Of a stretch of DNA of 41,973 bases, positions 20,112 to 30,500 are shown in pieces (within the stretch, counting starts at the first letter, position 1; the number at the start of each line of letters is the position of its first letter). Source of the DNA: Actinotignum timonense (GTDB lineage Bacteria > Actinomycetota > Actinomycetes > Actinomycetales > Actinomycetaceae); contig NZ_LT706966.1 in NCBI RefSeq assembly GCF_900155575.1, positions 992,968 through 1,034,940 of the forward strand, given 5' to 3'. Position numbers and translations under genes: made by a program. A model generated the notes under the pieces. It worked only from the letters and a program-made list of their open reading frames with translations. It had not been told where the DNA came from and searched no databases.

Positions 20112-20774
20112 TTAGCGGCCCTGGGCGAGAGCGGTGAGCTCGTGAAGCTCGGCCGGGTGGTTGTCGTAGTAGTTCTGGTGGTTGCGATAGGCTTCCGAGG
20201 CGAGTGCATTGCGTAGTTCCTGTGCGGCCTGTGGCCAGCGCGGGTCGCGCGGGGCGACGTCGCCCACCGTGAAACGGCGGTACTTCAGCTCTTCAAGGAT
20301 TCGCAGGTAAGCGAGTGTGTAATCGAAGCGGTTGATTGCTACTCCGAGGAACTTGTTCTGCCTGTTGTAGAGGCGAAAACCCAGGTTGTCGAACGTGATT
20401 CGAGTGATGTCCGAAAAGTAGATTTCACGGTAAAACACCGGTGCAAAACGGGACCAGACTTTTTCATTGTCGACGCCGAACCTGCGCGCTAATCCCATCC
20501 AGAGGAACCAGAGGCACGGAATGATTGCGATGGAGCAGAAGATAATTCCTAGGGTGGCATCGTCGGGGCGGCTGGCCTCGTCACTGGTTGCTAGGGCGAT
20601 GACCGTTAGTCCGAGGAGAAAGACTCCGATTCCACCGACCGGAAGGAAGATTTTCGCCTGTGAGAAGACTCGTGGCTCACGCGGGTACGTGCTCATCTTC
20701 CGGAGTCGTCGCTGAATTGTTGGTGCCGCAGCACCCGCGGTGAAACTAGCGAGAGGCCCGATGTAGCTGCTCAA
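20112..20774 (-). CDS. 220-residue two-TM membrane protein, candidate immunity protein (copy 3)
   Basis: First gene downstream of the RHS toxin on the same strand, the usual place for an immunity gene. Same plan as its paralogues: TIQRRLRKMSTYPREPRVFSQ, two transmembrane helices, a possible PH-like middle part (ITRITFDNLGFRLY) and the conserved C-terminal tail. The start is TTG 20774, chosen because GGAGG lies 7 nt upstream and it gives the same 220-residue length and the same N-terminus as the other two copies. A strong hairpin lies between it and the toxin gene, so it may have its own promoter, which would fit immunity being made without the toxin. Confidence 0.85.
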   Translation of the reverse strand: MSSYIGPLASFTAGAAAPTIQRRLRKMSTYPREPRVFSQAKIFLPVGGIGVFLLGLTVIALATSDEASRPDDATLGIIFCSIAIIPCLWFLWMGLARRFGVDNEKVWSRFAPVFYREIYFSDITRITFDNLGFRLYNRQNKFLGVAINRFDYTLAYLRILEELKYRRFTVGDVAPRDPRWPQAAQELRNALASEAYRNHQNYYDNHPAELHELTALAQGR

Positions 20775-20831
20775 AAGAAAACCTCCAGGATGGTATAGAT
20801 GAGGGGAGTGAAGAAGTTATGAAAGTTGGAG

Positions 20832-20870
20832 TTTCGTGGGCGGGAACTCTCAAAGGTCCCGCCCACGAAA
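20832..20870 (-). terminator. 14-bp perfect inverted repeat between toxin and immunity genes
   Basis: TTTCGTGGGCGGGA (20832-20845) pairs with TCCCGCCCACGAAA (20857-20870) across an 11-nt loop, 43 nt past the RHS stop. The A/T ends of the stem supply short T-runs in both directions. Most likely the terminator of the RHS gene. Confidence 0.7.
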
Positions 20871-20912
20871 ATTCAAGGAAACTGTGTCTGAGAGGCGTAT
20901 CGTATCGTATCG

Positions 20913-23900
20913 TTACTTTAACGCCTTGACCGACTCGGCCAATGACTTGATGTGCCTGCGTGCGTGGGAAGCTGACTTAAATTCACCATCGCCGTCTACA
21001 AGATCCGCGCGAATAGCTTCGAGATTCTTGACTTCTTTTGGTGCGAATTCCGTCAAGAACTTACCACCCTTCTGAAGCACAAGATTCTGGGCGTTTGATA
21101 AACCTGACGAGGTGGGAATCTGGTTCACGCCTTTGATTCGTAAAGCTCCGCCCGTGAATTGTGCACCGGTAACCGTTACCATGCGTCCGGCGAGGTCTTC
21201 TTCGCTGAAGTTTGGATTGAAGTTTCCTGTTTCGACGTAATCCTTAAACAGCGAGTCTCCGACCCAATTTGTAGCTTCCTTAGAATAATCAGAAGTCACA
21301 CTTTTAACGATATCAACGCCGATTCCCTGCGCTCTTGAGAGATCTGTGGAGATCTTGATAGGTACACGTGGCTTACCTTTGAACATATTCCCGATATTCT
21401 TAATTCGTTGCGGGATATGGCTAACCTGCCCTTTCACCCAGTTGACACCTTTAAGAAGTTTGGTCGTTACGTGTGATGCACCGGCACCAAGTCCGCCGCC
21501 AATGCCTCCACTAACCCCGCCGAGAACGGTCTGGTAAATGACTTCTCCCCAACTGAAATTGTCGTGATTGAAAAGATCCTGGCTAATCATTGAGGATCCT
21601 CCGCCGATAAGTGCTCCGGATCCGGCACCTATTGCAGCTCCATAGCCAACAACGGTAAGAAGTCCAGCTCCTGCGGGGGCACCAATGCCGGAACAGAGAA
21701 GAGCGATGCCGGCGCCTACCGCAACCACGCCAACAACTGTCTTCCAATGGACCTTTACCCAATTGACAGTTGCGTTGAACGCTCCCTTGAGCCAGTTCCC
21801 TGCGTTCTTAAGGAAGTTTCCGACTGGCTTGAGGATATTATCGCGGGTCCAATTCCACCCAGTACGAAGAGCCTTGCCAATACCATCAAACGCAGCATCA
21901 AGCCCTCTACCCAGCCTTGTAAAGAAACCATCGGTAGCAGGGGTCAGCCCGAGTGGGTCCATGAGTGCGAGTGGGTTATTCGCACCATAGTTATACGGAT
22001 TAGTCTGGTACGACGTCCCCGCCGGTGCCGGGAGCGGGTCCGGGGACAAGAACGCCTGAGTGGCCGGGTCATACAGGCGCTCACCCATCCACTCCATACC
22101 ACCAACACGCAAGGCCCCAGTCCCGAGCACGTCAACACCCTCAGGTAAATGCTCACTCAAACCCGCCACGACGCCCGGGCTAGCGAACGGGGCCATCGGG
22201 TCCGTGCCCCGCCCGGCCCTCCAGCTCGTATCAGACCGAGTTTCCATACCTTGCCCGCTGAGCATCACACCACCGGGAAGAGACATGAACGGGCTACCAT
22301 TCATCGCCCCGACTGTGGGGATAGGGGAAGCATAATCCCACTCAAGGCGAGTCTCATCCCCGAAACTGACCGGGTTACCCAACCCGTCCAGGGTGATAGT
22401 CAGCTCGCGTTCACGGCCATCAACCACGTCAGTGATACCCGCCAGGCTCCCACTCGCATCCCAACGCAACCGCCGTGCGAGCTTCCCATCCACGGTCTGG
22501 CTAACCCGATACCCATCCGCGTCATAGCCGTAAACCGTCCGGCTCGTGCCTTGCGGGGAAGTGAGGTGCCGCTCAACGAGCTGGCTCGCCTGATCATAGG
22601 TGTATTCACTGACCGTATCACCGTCGGTGAAGCGGATAATACGAGCAGCCTCGTCATACTCCCACGTCTTCTTTACGCCACTGGTTGAGATAGCAGCAGT
22701 AAGCTGGCCATCCTCACCGTACTCATAAGCAACTTTCTCACTCCCGGTGGTTATCGAGATAACACGACCCCACGAATCATGCTCAACACGGGTAGTTTCC
22801 TCCACACCATCACGAGTATGCGTATGGCGGCAGACGAAACCATCCCTATAGGCCCACTGGTGGGTATCTTCACCGGCAACCATGTGGGTGACTCGGCCCA
22901 TCGGATCGTAACCAAAACGGACCGTATCCAGGTCCGGATGCGTGATCGTGGCAAGATTACCAACCGCATCATACCCATAACGGTAGGTCGCCCCGCCTGC
23001 CGGGGTATAAGAAGTCCGCTCCCCGTCCTTCCCGTACGTCCAGGTAGAACACCGCGCCGCTCCTGCCACCATACTGTTGTGGGAAACCAGGCGGCCTAGG
23101 CGGTCATAAGTGAACACATGCCGGTTCTCCTCACCATCTGTAAGGGTAAGGGTCCGGTCCTCATAATCAAGTTCGGAACGGAAGGCTTCCCGGCCATTGA
23201 TACGAGCCTGGCTTACCATGCCATCCTCATGCTCGAAACTCGTCACGGTCCCATCAGCACTTGTGCGAGAAACCGGGTTCCCCACCTCGTCATAAGACAG
23301 CGCCACGCTACGCCCGAGCGGGTCAGTGACCGAGAGGAGGTTATCCACACCGTCATACACGCGTTCCGTCACCCCGCCGGCCGGGTCAACCACCCGCACC
23401 AGGCGGTTACGCACATCGTATTCATAACGCGTGATACCGCCCAGGCCATTACGCACCGAGATAAGATTCCCCGCCGCGTCGTACCGGAAATAACGGACAC
23501 CGGTGAGGATATCCCGCGAATAAGTTACCCGCCCACACGCGTCATACCGGAACTCGGAGGTACCCCGCCCGGCTACCCTAGCCCGCAGCAACCTCCCACA
23601 CGAGTCATACTCGAAAGTCGAATGCTCCCCGGCAGTATTCACCGTGGCAACCACACGCCCGTCAGCATCGTATTCAAAACGCGTCACGCCTTCCGGGGTG
23701 GTGAGCTCGTCCAAACGCCCCGAAGGCCCGTACGTATACTCCGTAACCTTCCCTCCCGAGCTAGTCATCCGCACCACACGCCCGGCCGCGTCATAATCCA
23801 GGGTTGTCAGAGCGCCTTCAGCGTCCAACATTTCCGTGACATTACCCCGGATATCGTAGGTAACCACGGAAGCGTTCTTAGCGGTGTCATAACTAGCCAC

Positions 23901-26585
23901 CGGACGCCCGAACTCATCAAACTGCACAACCGCACCATGACCGTGGCTATCAACCGAGGTAGCGGTACGCTCTTTGGAGTCTGTAACCGTCCGGGTAGTA
24001 ACCCCAGCCGGGTCAATCACGGTGGAAAGATCCCCCACAGCGTCATACTCAAACTTCCACGCATGCCCCAGCGGGTCAGCAACCTCGCGCAGGCGCGAGA
24101 GAGCATCAAAAACAAAGGTGAACTCATCCCCATCGGGCATAGTGATGGAACGCAGATTACCCAAGTCATCCACATCATTAGCCAGGCTATGGCCCAGCGG
24201 GTTAATAATCTTTTCTACCCGGCCATCAATCTCGCTATACACCAACGTTATTTTCGCCCCGCCCGGGTCGGTCACCACAACCGGACGCCCATAAGCATCG
24301 TAATCAATCGTGGTGGTAGCCCCATCCGGATCAACACGGCGAGAAAGCGTACCGTCCGTGTTATAAACAAGCCGGGTAGCAAAACCAAGCGGCGTGACCA
24401 TCTCAACCACACGGCCCGCGCTATCACGATCCAGGCGATACGTATTCCCCAACGCGTCAGCAAAGGAAATAACCTCACCGGCATCGTTATAGCCAATAGT
24501 CTGGAATACTCCTGTCGGGTCCGTGGCTCTCACCAAGAGCCCGCCCTCCCACTCCAGACTGGTCACCGCACCATTAGCATCAATGAAACGGCTCGGGTTA
24601 CGGCTCTCGCCTTCATACTCATAGCGGGCCACCAGGCCGGTAGGCCCCACCGCCTCAACCAGGCGATCCAGACCGTCATAGGTGGCGGTTAGTTCCCCAC
24701 CCGCGGGGGAAACCGTGCGAACCAAGTGCCCACGCTCATCATAAAAATGCGTGGTGACTTTATTATCCCGGTCCCGGAACCGCAACAAGTTCCCGTGCCG
24801 GTCATAAGACATGGTCTGGCGGTTACCATCGCAGTCCTGGGCTGCGATAGTACGACCCCGACTATCAGCCACCCACGTATTCGAACGCGAACCATCAGCA
24901 TCACTGACCACCGTGACCCGGCCCGGTAGATAAGCAAAACGAGTATCCCGACCGTGCTCAGAGGTCTGCTTGACCACGCGAGCTGCGTCGTCGTAAACAT
25001 TCACGCACTCAACCACGCCAGTTGCCGCAACCACGCGGGCAACCAGACCAGCATCGTCAATCTCGTAGCGCCGGGTACCATGCGGGCCCTTCGCGCCCAC
25101 CAAATGCTCGCCCTCGTAAAGATATTCGAAACGGGTACCATCCCAGCCACGAGCCACAACCACCCGGCCATCCAGGTACTCCACCTCGATACGCCGGCCA
25201 CGCTCACTGACCAGCGCGCTAATCAGACCATCACGATCCCGCTCGGCCCGCACCCCGAAACCTTCACGCCCACACACCTCAAGCCAGGCCCCGCCGCGGG
25301 TGAAGACCCAACGCTGGCCAGTATTATCCGAAATCTCCCAGCGCAGTGCTCCTTCGCTATCACCCGGCGCGGCGATTGCGCGAACCCAGAAGTTTTCTCC
25401 CTCAGCACGCACCACACCCGAACCGGGCCCGAACTTCTCGCCGTCCACCGGGAAGTAGATATGCTGACCATCCTCGCGCATCCACACCAGGTAATCGCCG
25501 CGCTCGACCACACACTGGTCAAGCACACTCGTCCACCCCGTACCGAAAACACCACGCACGGGAGCATCATCACTACCCACGCGCTGCATATGAGCCAGAA
25601 TCGAGTTATACACCCGCGACAAGCCACCCACCTGGGAACCGTCAGGGAAACTAATATCCAACTCCGGCTCCAGGAAATTACCCGTCGCACTATTAACCGG
25701 ATCAGACACCAAAGCAGAATGAACAACCTGACCAGTCAAAACCGGCCACGCCACCCCAATAGCCTTACGCCCCGCATCCACACCGGCGTTATCGAGCACC
25801 GCATCGATGTACGAATCCAGCAAAGTAAGTACCGGACCGCCTTCGCCGGCTTCCTTGAATGCCTGGCGCACCACGTCAATCCACTCGGCATCGTTATCGT
25901 TATTGCGCATGTAATCGTTGATGCCCCACGCGATGCTTTCCCCACCGGAAAGATTCCCGAATTTCCAGCCGCTCACAAAGGAACTGACGGCAGTCTGCAA
26001 GGCGCGCGGATGGCTCTCAAGAGTGTCATGCGCTGAACGGGCCGCTAGCACGTATTCGTACAGATTCGCGGGGTAGCAGGAGGAACGCCCGCCTGAGCCG
26101 CCCCCGCCGCTGCCCGGCATGGGGGTGTCGTGTTGGGGTAAGGAAGGCTGATCGATGGAACGCGCCGGCGGGGTACCCGGGTAACGCGCACTCGGAGGGA
26201 TGAGGCGCGGTTCGCTGGCCAACCACAGCGGTATGAGCTCCGGGTCAATGGGCCGCCGGGCGCGCCAGCGGTTGTGGTCTGCTTCCCAGGCGTTGAAGAT
26301 GTCGATCATCTTCTGTTCGGCCCGCGCGGCTTCTTCCAGTTCGGTAACGCCCGATTCCAGCGCCTGCAAAGACGCGACCAGCATCTCTTTATCCGCGCGC
26401 TGGATATCCATATTCTGCGCGTACAAATCCGCGAACCGCCCGGCGAAGTCAATTTGTGCGTAGGCGATGCCGCCGTTGAGAGTGGTCTGGGCGGTGTTCA
26501 GCGCCTCAATCGCGTTGTTGATAGCGCTCTTTAAATTGCTCGCGAGACCGGCTTCGAAACCGGTATATACGTTGGGTCTTGGCAT
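20913..26585 (-). CDS. RHS/YD-repeat polymorphic toxin with helical T7SS-type N-terminus
   Basis: An 1,890-residue protein. Residues ~1-120 are a long-helix region of the LXG/WXG type found on T7SS substrates, followed by a Pro/Ser linker with GSGGGGSGG. Around 290-300 the DUF6531-like segment DPVNSATGNF opens the RHS part, and dozens of YD repeats (YDxxGRL, YEYD, FxYD) fill ~400-1480 and should form the cocoon. The RHS-associated core ends with RLYDPATQAFLSPDPL and DPLGL (1543-1547). The last 343 residues are the variable tip: a Trp/Lys helical part, a Gly-rich hydrophobic stretch (~1610-1660), and a C-terminal domain ending in SASHARRHIKS, which I do not recognise. The tip is AT-richer than the core. 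It lies downstream of a WXG100 gene and next to the T7SS operon. Start ATG 26585 has AGGTAG upstream. Confidence 0.93.
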   Translation of the reverse strand: MPRPNVYTGFEAGLASNLKSAINNAIEALNTAQTTLNGGIAYAQIDFAGRFADLYAQNMDIQRADKEMLVASLQALESGVTELEEAARAEQKMIDIFNAWEADHNRWRARRPIDPELIPLWLASEPRLIPPSARYPGTPPARSIDQPSLPQHDTPMPGSGGGGSGGRSSCYPANLYEYVLAARSAHDTLESHPRALQTAVSSFVSGWKFGNLSGGESIAWGINDYMRNNDNDAEWIDVVRQAFKEAGEGGPVLTLLDSYIDAVLDNAGVDAGRKAIGVAWPVLTGQVVHSALVSDPVNSATGNFLEPELDISFPDGSQVGGLSRVYNSILAHMQRVGSDDAPVRGVFGTGWTSVLDQCVVERGDYLVWMREDGQHIYFPVDGEKFGPGSGVVRAEGENFWVRAIAAPGDSEGALRWEISDNTGQRWVFTRGGAWLEVCGREGFGVRAERDRDGLISALVSERGRRIEVEYLDGRVVVARGWDGTRFEYLYEGEHLVGAKGPHGTRRYEIDDAGLVARVVAATGVVECVNVYDDAARVVKQTSEHGRDTRFAYLPGRVTVVSDADGSRSNTWVADSRGRTIAAQDCDGNRQTMSYDRHGNLLRFRDRDNKVTTHFYDERGHLVRTVSPAGGELTATYDGLDRLVEAVGPTGLVARYEYEGESRNPSRFIDANGAVTSLEWEGGLLVRATDPTGVFQTIGYNDAGEVISFADALGNTYRLDRDSAGRVVEMVTPLGFATRLVYNTDGTLSRRVDPDGATTTIDYDAYGRPVVVTDPGGAKITLVYSEIDGRVEKIINPLGHSLANDVDDLGNLRSITMPDGDEFTFVFDALSRLREVADPLGHAWKFEYDAVGDLSTVIDPAGVTTRTVTDSKERTATSVDSHGHGAVVQFDEFGRPVASYDTAKNASVVTYDIRGNVTEMLDAEGALTTLDYDAAGRVVRMTSSGGKVTEYTYGPSGRLDELTTPEGVTRFEYDADGRVVATVNTAGEHSTFEYDSCGRLLRARVAGRGTSEFRYDACGRVTYSRDILTGVRYFRYDAAGNLISVRNGLGGITRYEYDVRNRLVRVVDPAGGVTERVYDGVDNLLSVTDPLGRSVALSYDEVGNPVSRTSADGTVTSFEHEDGMVSQARINGREAFRSELDYEDRTLTLTDGEENRHVFTYDRLGRLVSHNSMVAGAARCSTWTYGKDGERTSYTPAGGATYRYGYDAVGNLATITHPDLDTVRFGYDPMGRVTHMVAGEDTHQWAYRDGFVCRHTHTRDGVEETTRVEHDSWGRVISITTGSEKVAYEYGEDGQLTAAISTSGVKKTWEYDEAARIIRFTDGDTVSEYTYDQASQLVERHLTSPQGTSRTVYGYDADGYRVSQTVDGKLARRLRWDASGSLAGITDVVDGRERELTITLDGLGNPVSFGDETRLEWDYASPIPTVGAMNGSPFMSLPGGVMLSGQGMETRSDTSWRAGRGTDPMAPFASPGVVAGLSEHLPEGVDVLGTGALRVGGMEWMGERLYDPATQAFLSPDPLPAPAGTSYQTNPYNYGANNPLALMDPLGLTPATDGFFTRLGRGLDAAFDGIGKALRTGWNWTRDNILKPVGNFLKNAGNWLKGAFNATVNWVKVHWKTVVGVVAVGAGIALLCSGIGAPAGAGLLTVVGYGAAIGAGSGALIGGGSSMISQDLFNHDNFSWGEVIYQTVLGGVSGGIGGGLGAGASHVTTKLLKGVNWVKGQVSHIPQRIKNIGNMFKGKPRVPIKISTDLSRAQGIGVDIVKSVTSDYSKEATNWVGDSLFKDYVETGNFNPNFSEEDLAGRMVTVTGAQFTGGALRIKGVNQIPTSSGLSNAQNLVLQKGGKFLTEFAPKEVKNLEAIRADLVDGDGEFKSASHARRHIKSLAESVKALK

Positions 26586-26753
26586 GGGAACTACCTATCG
26601 TTATGAGTCGACATCCGGGCTGGGCAAGCTGTGTTTCGCGCGCTCAGTGTGAGCGCCTCGCGGGGCACGTGACGGTGTGCTGTGGTGGCGAGGCGAGACA
26701 GGGCGGGCGATGAAGAAGTCATGGAGGAGAAATGAAATATAAGGAAACGCAAG

Positions 26754-26806
26754 ATCCGGGCGGTTCGCCGCGTGGGTGACACGCAAATGCGGTGAACCGC
26801 CCGGAT
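26754..26806 (-). terminator. Terminator after the WXG100 gene
   Basis: ATCCGGGCGGTTC with CCGC (26754-26771) pairs with GCGG and GAACCGCCCGGAT (26789-26806), with one mismatch between the two stem parts. Read leftwards it is followed by CTTGCGTTTCCTTATATTTC. It starts 34 nt after the WXG100 stop. The remaining 26586-26753 holds no gene; an RHS promoter may lie there. Confidence 0.75.
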
Positions 26807-26839
26807 TGCGCGTAAATCGGACTGGTGGTGGTGTGGTGC

Positions 26840-27121
26840 TTACTCGCCGCCGCCGGCGGTGAAGATATTGGTCGAGATCTGGTCGAGCTGGTTACGCAGA
26901 TCCTCGAGTTCCTGCTTGGCCTTGTCCAGAGCCGACTTGGTCTGCGGCCACACATCACCACGGAACTGCTGAGCGAGCGGACCATCCCACACATTCGCAT
27001 CCGAGAGGGTCTGCCCCTGGGTATCAAGCTGCGAAATCTGATCGGTCAGCCCACCGTTAATAATGGACTGCATCTGCTGAATGGCCTGCTTGGCTTCACT
27101 GGATGTAAGTACACGAGCCAT
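26840..27121 (-). CDS. WXG100-family T7SS protein (EsxA-like)
   Basis: A 93-residue helical hairpin protein. The W-x-G turn is W45-D46-G47 (NVWDGPLAQQF), with amphipathic helices on both sides (~7-42 and 48-86), which is the fold and size of ESAT-6/WXG100 proteins. These are exported as dimers by T7SS and often accompany larger substrates. The C-terminus ends IFTAGGGE; no clear YxxxD/E export signal is seen, so a partner may supply it. The start has AAGGAG 8 nt upstream (strong), and a terminator follows, which fits an abundant small secreted protein. It is divergent from the T7SS operon and upstream of the RHS toxin. Confidence 0.92.
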   Translation of the reverse strand: MARVLTSSEAKQAIQQMQSIINGGLTDQISQLDTQGQTLSDANVWDGPLAQQFRGDVWPQTKSALDKAKQELEDLRNQLDQISTNIFTAGGGE

Positions 27122-27519
27122 GATTGGTCTCCTTATTGGGTAGAGAAGAGTTCTGACAGTGCCGACAGGGCGACATTGTCATGTCTAGCCATCGACGCCT
27201 TCGACGCTACTGACCCCGGGTAAATACTCCGTAACGTGAAATATTACAAATTGATAACAATTACGAGGGTGGTGGAGGGCTTGCGTTAACCTTGCGGTGG
27301 GCTTGACTGCGGCGCGGTGGAATATACGACGACGGCGCTTCTCCGGCCGCGCGGGACCGTGAAACGAAGGTAAATCCGCATAGTATGTGCCCCCAAGGTA
27401 AATAAAAACCAAATTCCCGGGAAACGGCTTTCTGGCGCGGTTTAAGCCAGGGAAATTATGTCATCACGTAGTGATAGGGTGTGGCCGTCATGCGCTCACC
27501 ACAGTACGAAAGGCGCCCA
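27122..27519. promoter_or_regulatory. Divergent promoter region between WXG100 gene and T7SS operon
   Basis: A 398-bp gene-free region that must hold the promoters of both the WXG100 gene (leftward) and the T7SS operon (rightward). It includes an AT-rich stretch at ~27220-27265 (with TAATAT on the minus strand) and a second around 27400-27455. A 13-bp palindrome lies at 27463-27475. No clear -35/-10 pair could be fixed. The shared region allows joint regulation. Confidence 0.55.
27463..27475. promoter_or_regulatory. Palindrome upstream of the T7SS operon
   Basis: ATCAC-GTA-GTGAT is a perfect 5-bp inverted repeat with a 3-bp centre, 45 bp before the chosen start of the first operon gene. Possible operator; short enough to be chance. 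Confidence 0.35.
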
Positions 27520-30500
27520 ATGTTTCCTGTCCGCAACTTTGTGAAGCGATGCCGGCCAGCGCTTCTGGCTCTGGCGGTTCCCGCTCTGGCCGTGGCCGGA
27601 GTGGCGGTGGCTGTCCCGGCTCAGGCCGACCCTGGAGTTGTCACGATCCAGGTGGGCGGTGACGGAGCCATTACGGCCATGGCCGGCGGTGATGGCCACC
27701 GTATTGATCCGGCAGCCGCCGGTGGGGAGCTCCCCATCCGGGTGGTGACCTCCTACACCTTTAACGGGGTCACCACTTCAGATGCCAGCAGTGTTGCCGG
27801 GGCTACCGGCCCGGTCCGCATCGATGTCACTGTGCAAAATATCACAGGTAAATTGGAGCGGGTGAACGCGGATATTGACGGGCGCGCTGTTAGTCACGAG
27901 GTCCTGGTGGCCACCCCGATGTCGGTTGCTGCCGGTGTGGAATTGCCCGGTATCGCTCCCGAAGCTGTTCGGACTCCCCAGGCCGGCGGTGAAGGCATAG
28001 CAACCAACGGCGTCGTCGCCGTTAATGACCGCGGTACCACCACGGTGCAGTGGGCTGGACTCACCGGAGTAGGGTCCACCACCTCGCTCCTGCATTTCAC
28101 GCTGGTTGTTGAGGCACAGGATTTCGTCACGCCCGTTATCAATATTGCGACGCAGCCCGGCTTCGGTATCAACCCGGATTCGCGCAAGCAGCGTGAGGAA
28201 ACACTGCTCGTTTCCCAAACGATCCGTACCCTGCAAGAATCCGCGGATATCCTCGCGGATTCCGGGACCGCCCTTGAGGATGCGCGTGCCATGCTCGCCA
28301 ACGCCGGCGGATCCATTGGTTCGCGCACTATCCGGGATCTGGAAATGTCGCGCGGGCGCATCGAGAATTCGGCGCAGTCCGTCTCATCCACGCTGGAGAG
28401 CCTGGAATCGCGCCTCAACAGCCTCTTCGCCAGCACGGGCTCCACCATGTCCAGCTCGCTGGCGGAAACAACCGCCACTGTGCGCACCCTCTTGGGGAAC
28501 CCGGATGCTCCCCGGCCGCGTATCGATATCAACCCCGATACTTGCGAAATCAACTTCGGCCTGGAAGAAGATCTGCCGGCTACGCCGAGCCCGGCGGCTC
28601 CCAGCCCGGCGGCTCCCAGCCCGGGGGAGGGGCCGAGCGCGCCGGCATCCCCGGCTCCCTCGCCTTCTGCTTCTGCGGGTACGGGTGCCGCACCTTCGCC
28701 GTGGCCCACCCTCCCGAACGGGGATCCCAGCCCCCGGCCAACGGCAAGCTCCATTCCCATGGCCACGCTGTCACCGGCACCCAAGCCCAGCGGCCCGGCG
28801 GCGGGCGATGACCTGCCCACCGTCACCAATCCGGAAGAAGTGATTCCGGCCGGCGGGGTGTACGGCGTTATTAACGGTCTCTCCGCCCGTTTGGAAGCGC
28901 TGAGCGCCACCACCACCCGCTGCCAGGAACATATTCTTTCCGATCTGGACAGCATCCTCGGGCCGCAAAATCCCTCCCCGGAAGACTGCGCGAATCCGGC
29001 CGTTGCCACCACCTTGACCTGCACGGTTCTCAGCGCCCACCACGATTTGAATGAGCTGAGCAACCAGGTGCGTTCCGAAGGTGAAGAGCTGGTCACGCAG
29101 CTGCGTGGCGGTTCCCAGCACAAGAACCTGGATACGGTTGAGCAATTGGATGGAGCGCTGCGCAGCGTGAATACCCTCGCGAAAGACCTCCAGATCTACC
29201 AGCACGAGGGCCGCTTGCCGCAGCCGGAACCCACGCCCGGGCTTTCTCCGAGCTTCCCGCCACGGCCGGGAACCGAGCCTTCCGGCTCGCCTGAACCAAG
29301 CGCGGGAACCGAACCTTCCGGTACGCCTGAACCGAGCGCGGCGCCTACTGCGGAGCCCAGCACGGGGCCCAGTACGGGTGCTCCCCACGAGATCCCGCCC
29401 GAAACGGTAGATTCCAGCGCGCCCATGACGCCCTATATTGACGAACTCAAGAAGCGTTTCGATGCCGCACTCAAGCTCGTGGATACCCTGGATAAGGAAT
29501 TCGCGCGGGTGAATGCGGAAGCCGGGAAGGCTTTTGAACGTAACCAGGCTCAGGATAAGCGCCTCACCGAAATCACGGAATCCATGTGTATTGACGCGGG
29601 CCTGACCCGTGAGGTTGGCTCCGAGGAACCTATCGCCAATCCCAAGCTCGATAAAAAGGCAGTGCGGGAGGTTGTTCGCGATCTCACCGGCGCCGAATGC
29701 CCGCATACCGCGGGAATGATCGGTAACCGCGCGGGTAAATATCGCCAATCCGTGCGTTTCCTCGGGCAGGAAACCCGCGATCACATCACCTCGATTATGG
29801 AAGCAAGCCAATCGGTGAGCGGGGAGAATCAGCCGGAGGCCATTGCCGGGCTCGCGCAGCTACGCGAGAGCCTCACGCAATCCCAGCAGATCCTCACGGA
29901 TCTGGATGCCGAACGCGCTCGCCTCGATGATCAGCGCAAGGATCGCACCGCACAACTCGCGCAGATGGTTGACGAACTGAATAAGAACATCGCCACCACC
30001 GTTGATATTTACGCGGATCTGGCCCCGCTCGCCCGTGACGTCGTGGGTGAATTGGATGCCTTTGCAGCCGAACTGGACGGTTTCGTTGGAAAATCGAAGA
30101 CCCGCACCGATGAAACAGGCACTACCAATCGCGACCGGCTCTACACCGGGGTTTCCACCGCGCGGGACCGCACCGAACGTTCCTCCAGCGCGATTTTCGA
30201 TAGCGTCTCCAATCAGCTGACGGTCTTCTCCGAAAACCTGCGCAACACCGGGTCCAGCGCGGTGCGGAGCACCACCGGTCTGATTACGGACGCGAATAAC
30301 ACCCTGGACGCGGAAACCAACCAGCTCATGGATGAGAACAGCGCAACCGTGAGCACAACCAGCCGCAACGCGATCACTAATTCGGATGCCGTGTCCGCGC
30401 TCATTATGCAGGACCTCGTCAACGTGCTCGCGGATATCGGGACCAATACCCCCGGTGGCGGCGGCCTGCTTGGAGCCATGAAAACCTCCGAAGGCCACCT

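Noticed and set aside
23118-24692. 524-codon + strand frame opposite the RHS gene
   Set aside because: Antisense shadow of the regular YD repeats; no signal, start site or motif of its own.
22000-25700. Regularly spaced similar segments as a possible CRISPR array
   Set aside because: They are degenerate YD repeats in coding sequence, with no constant repeat or unique spacers; no CRISPR array was found anywhere in the window.
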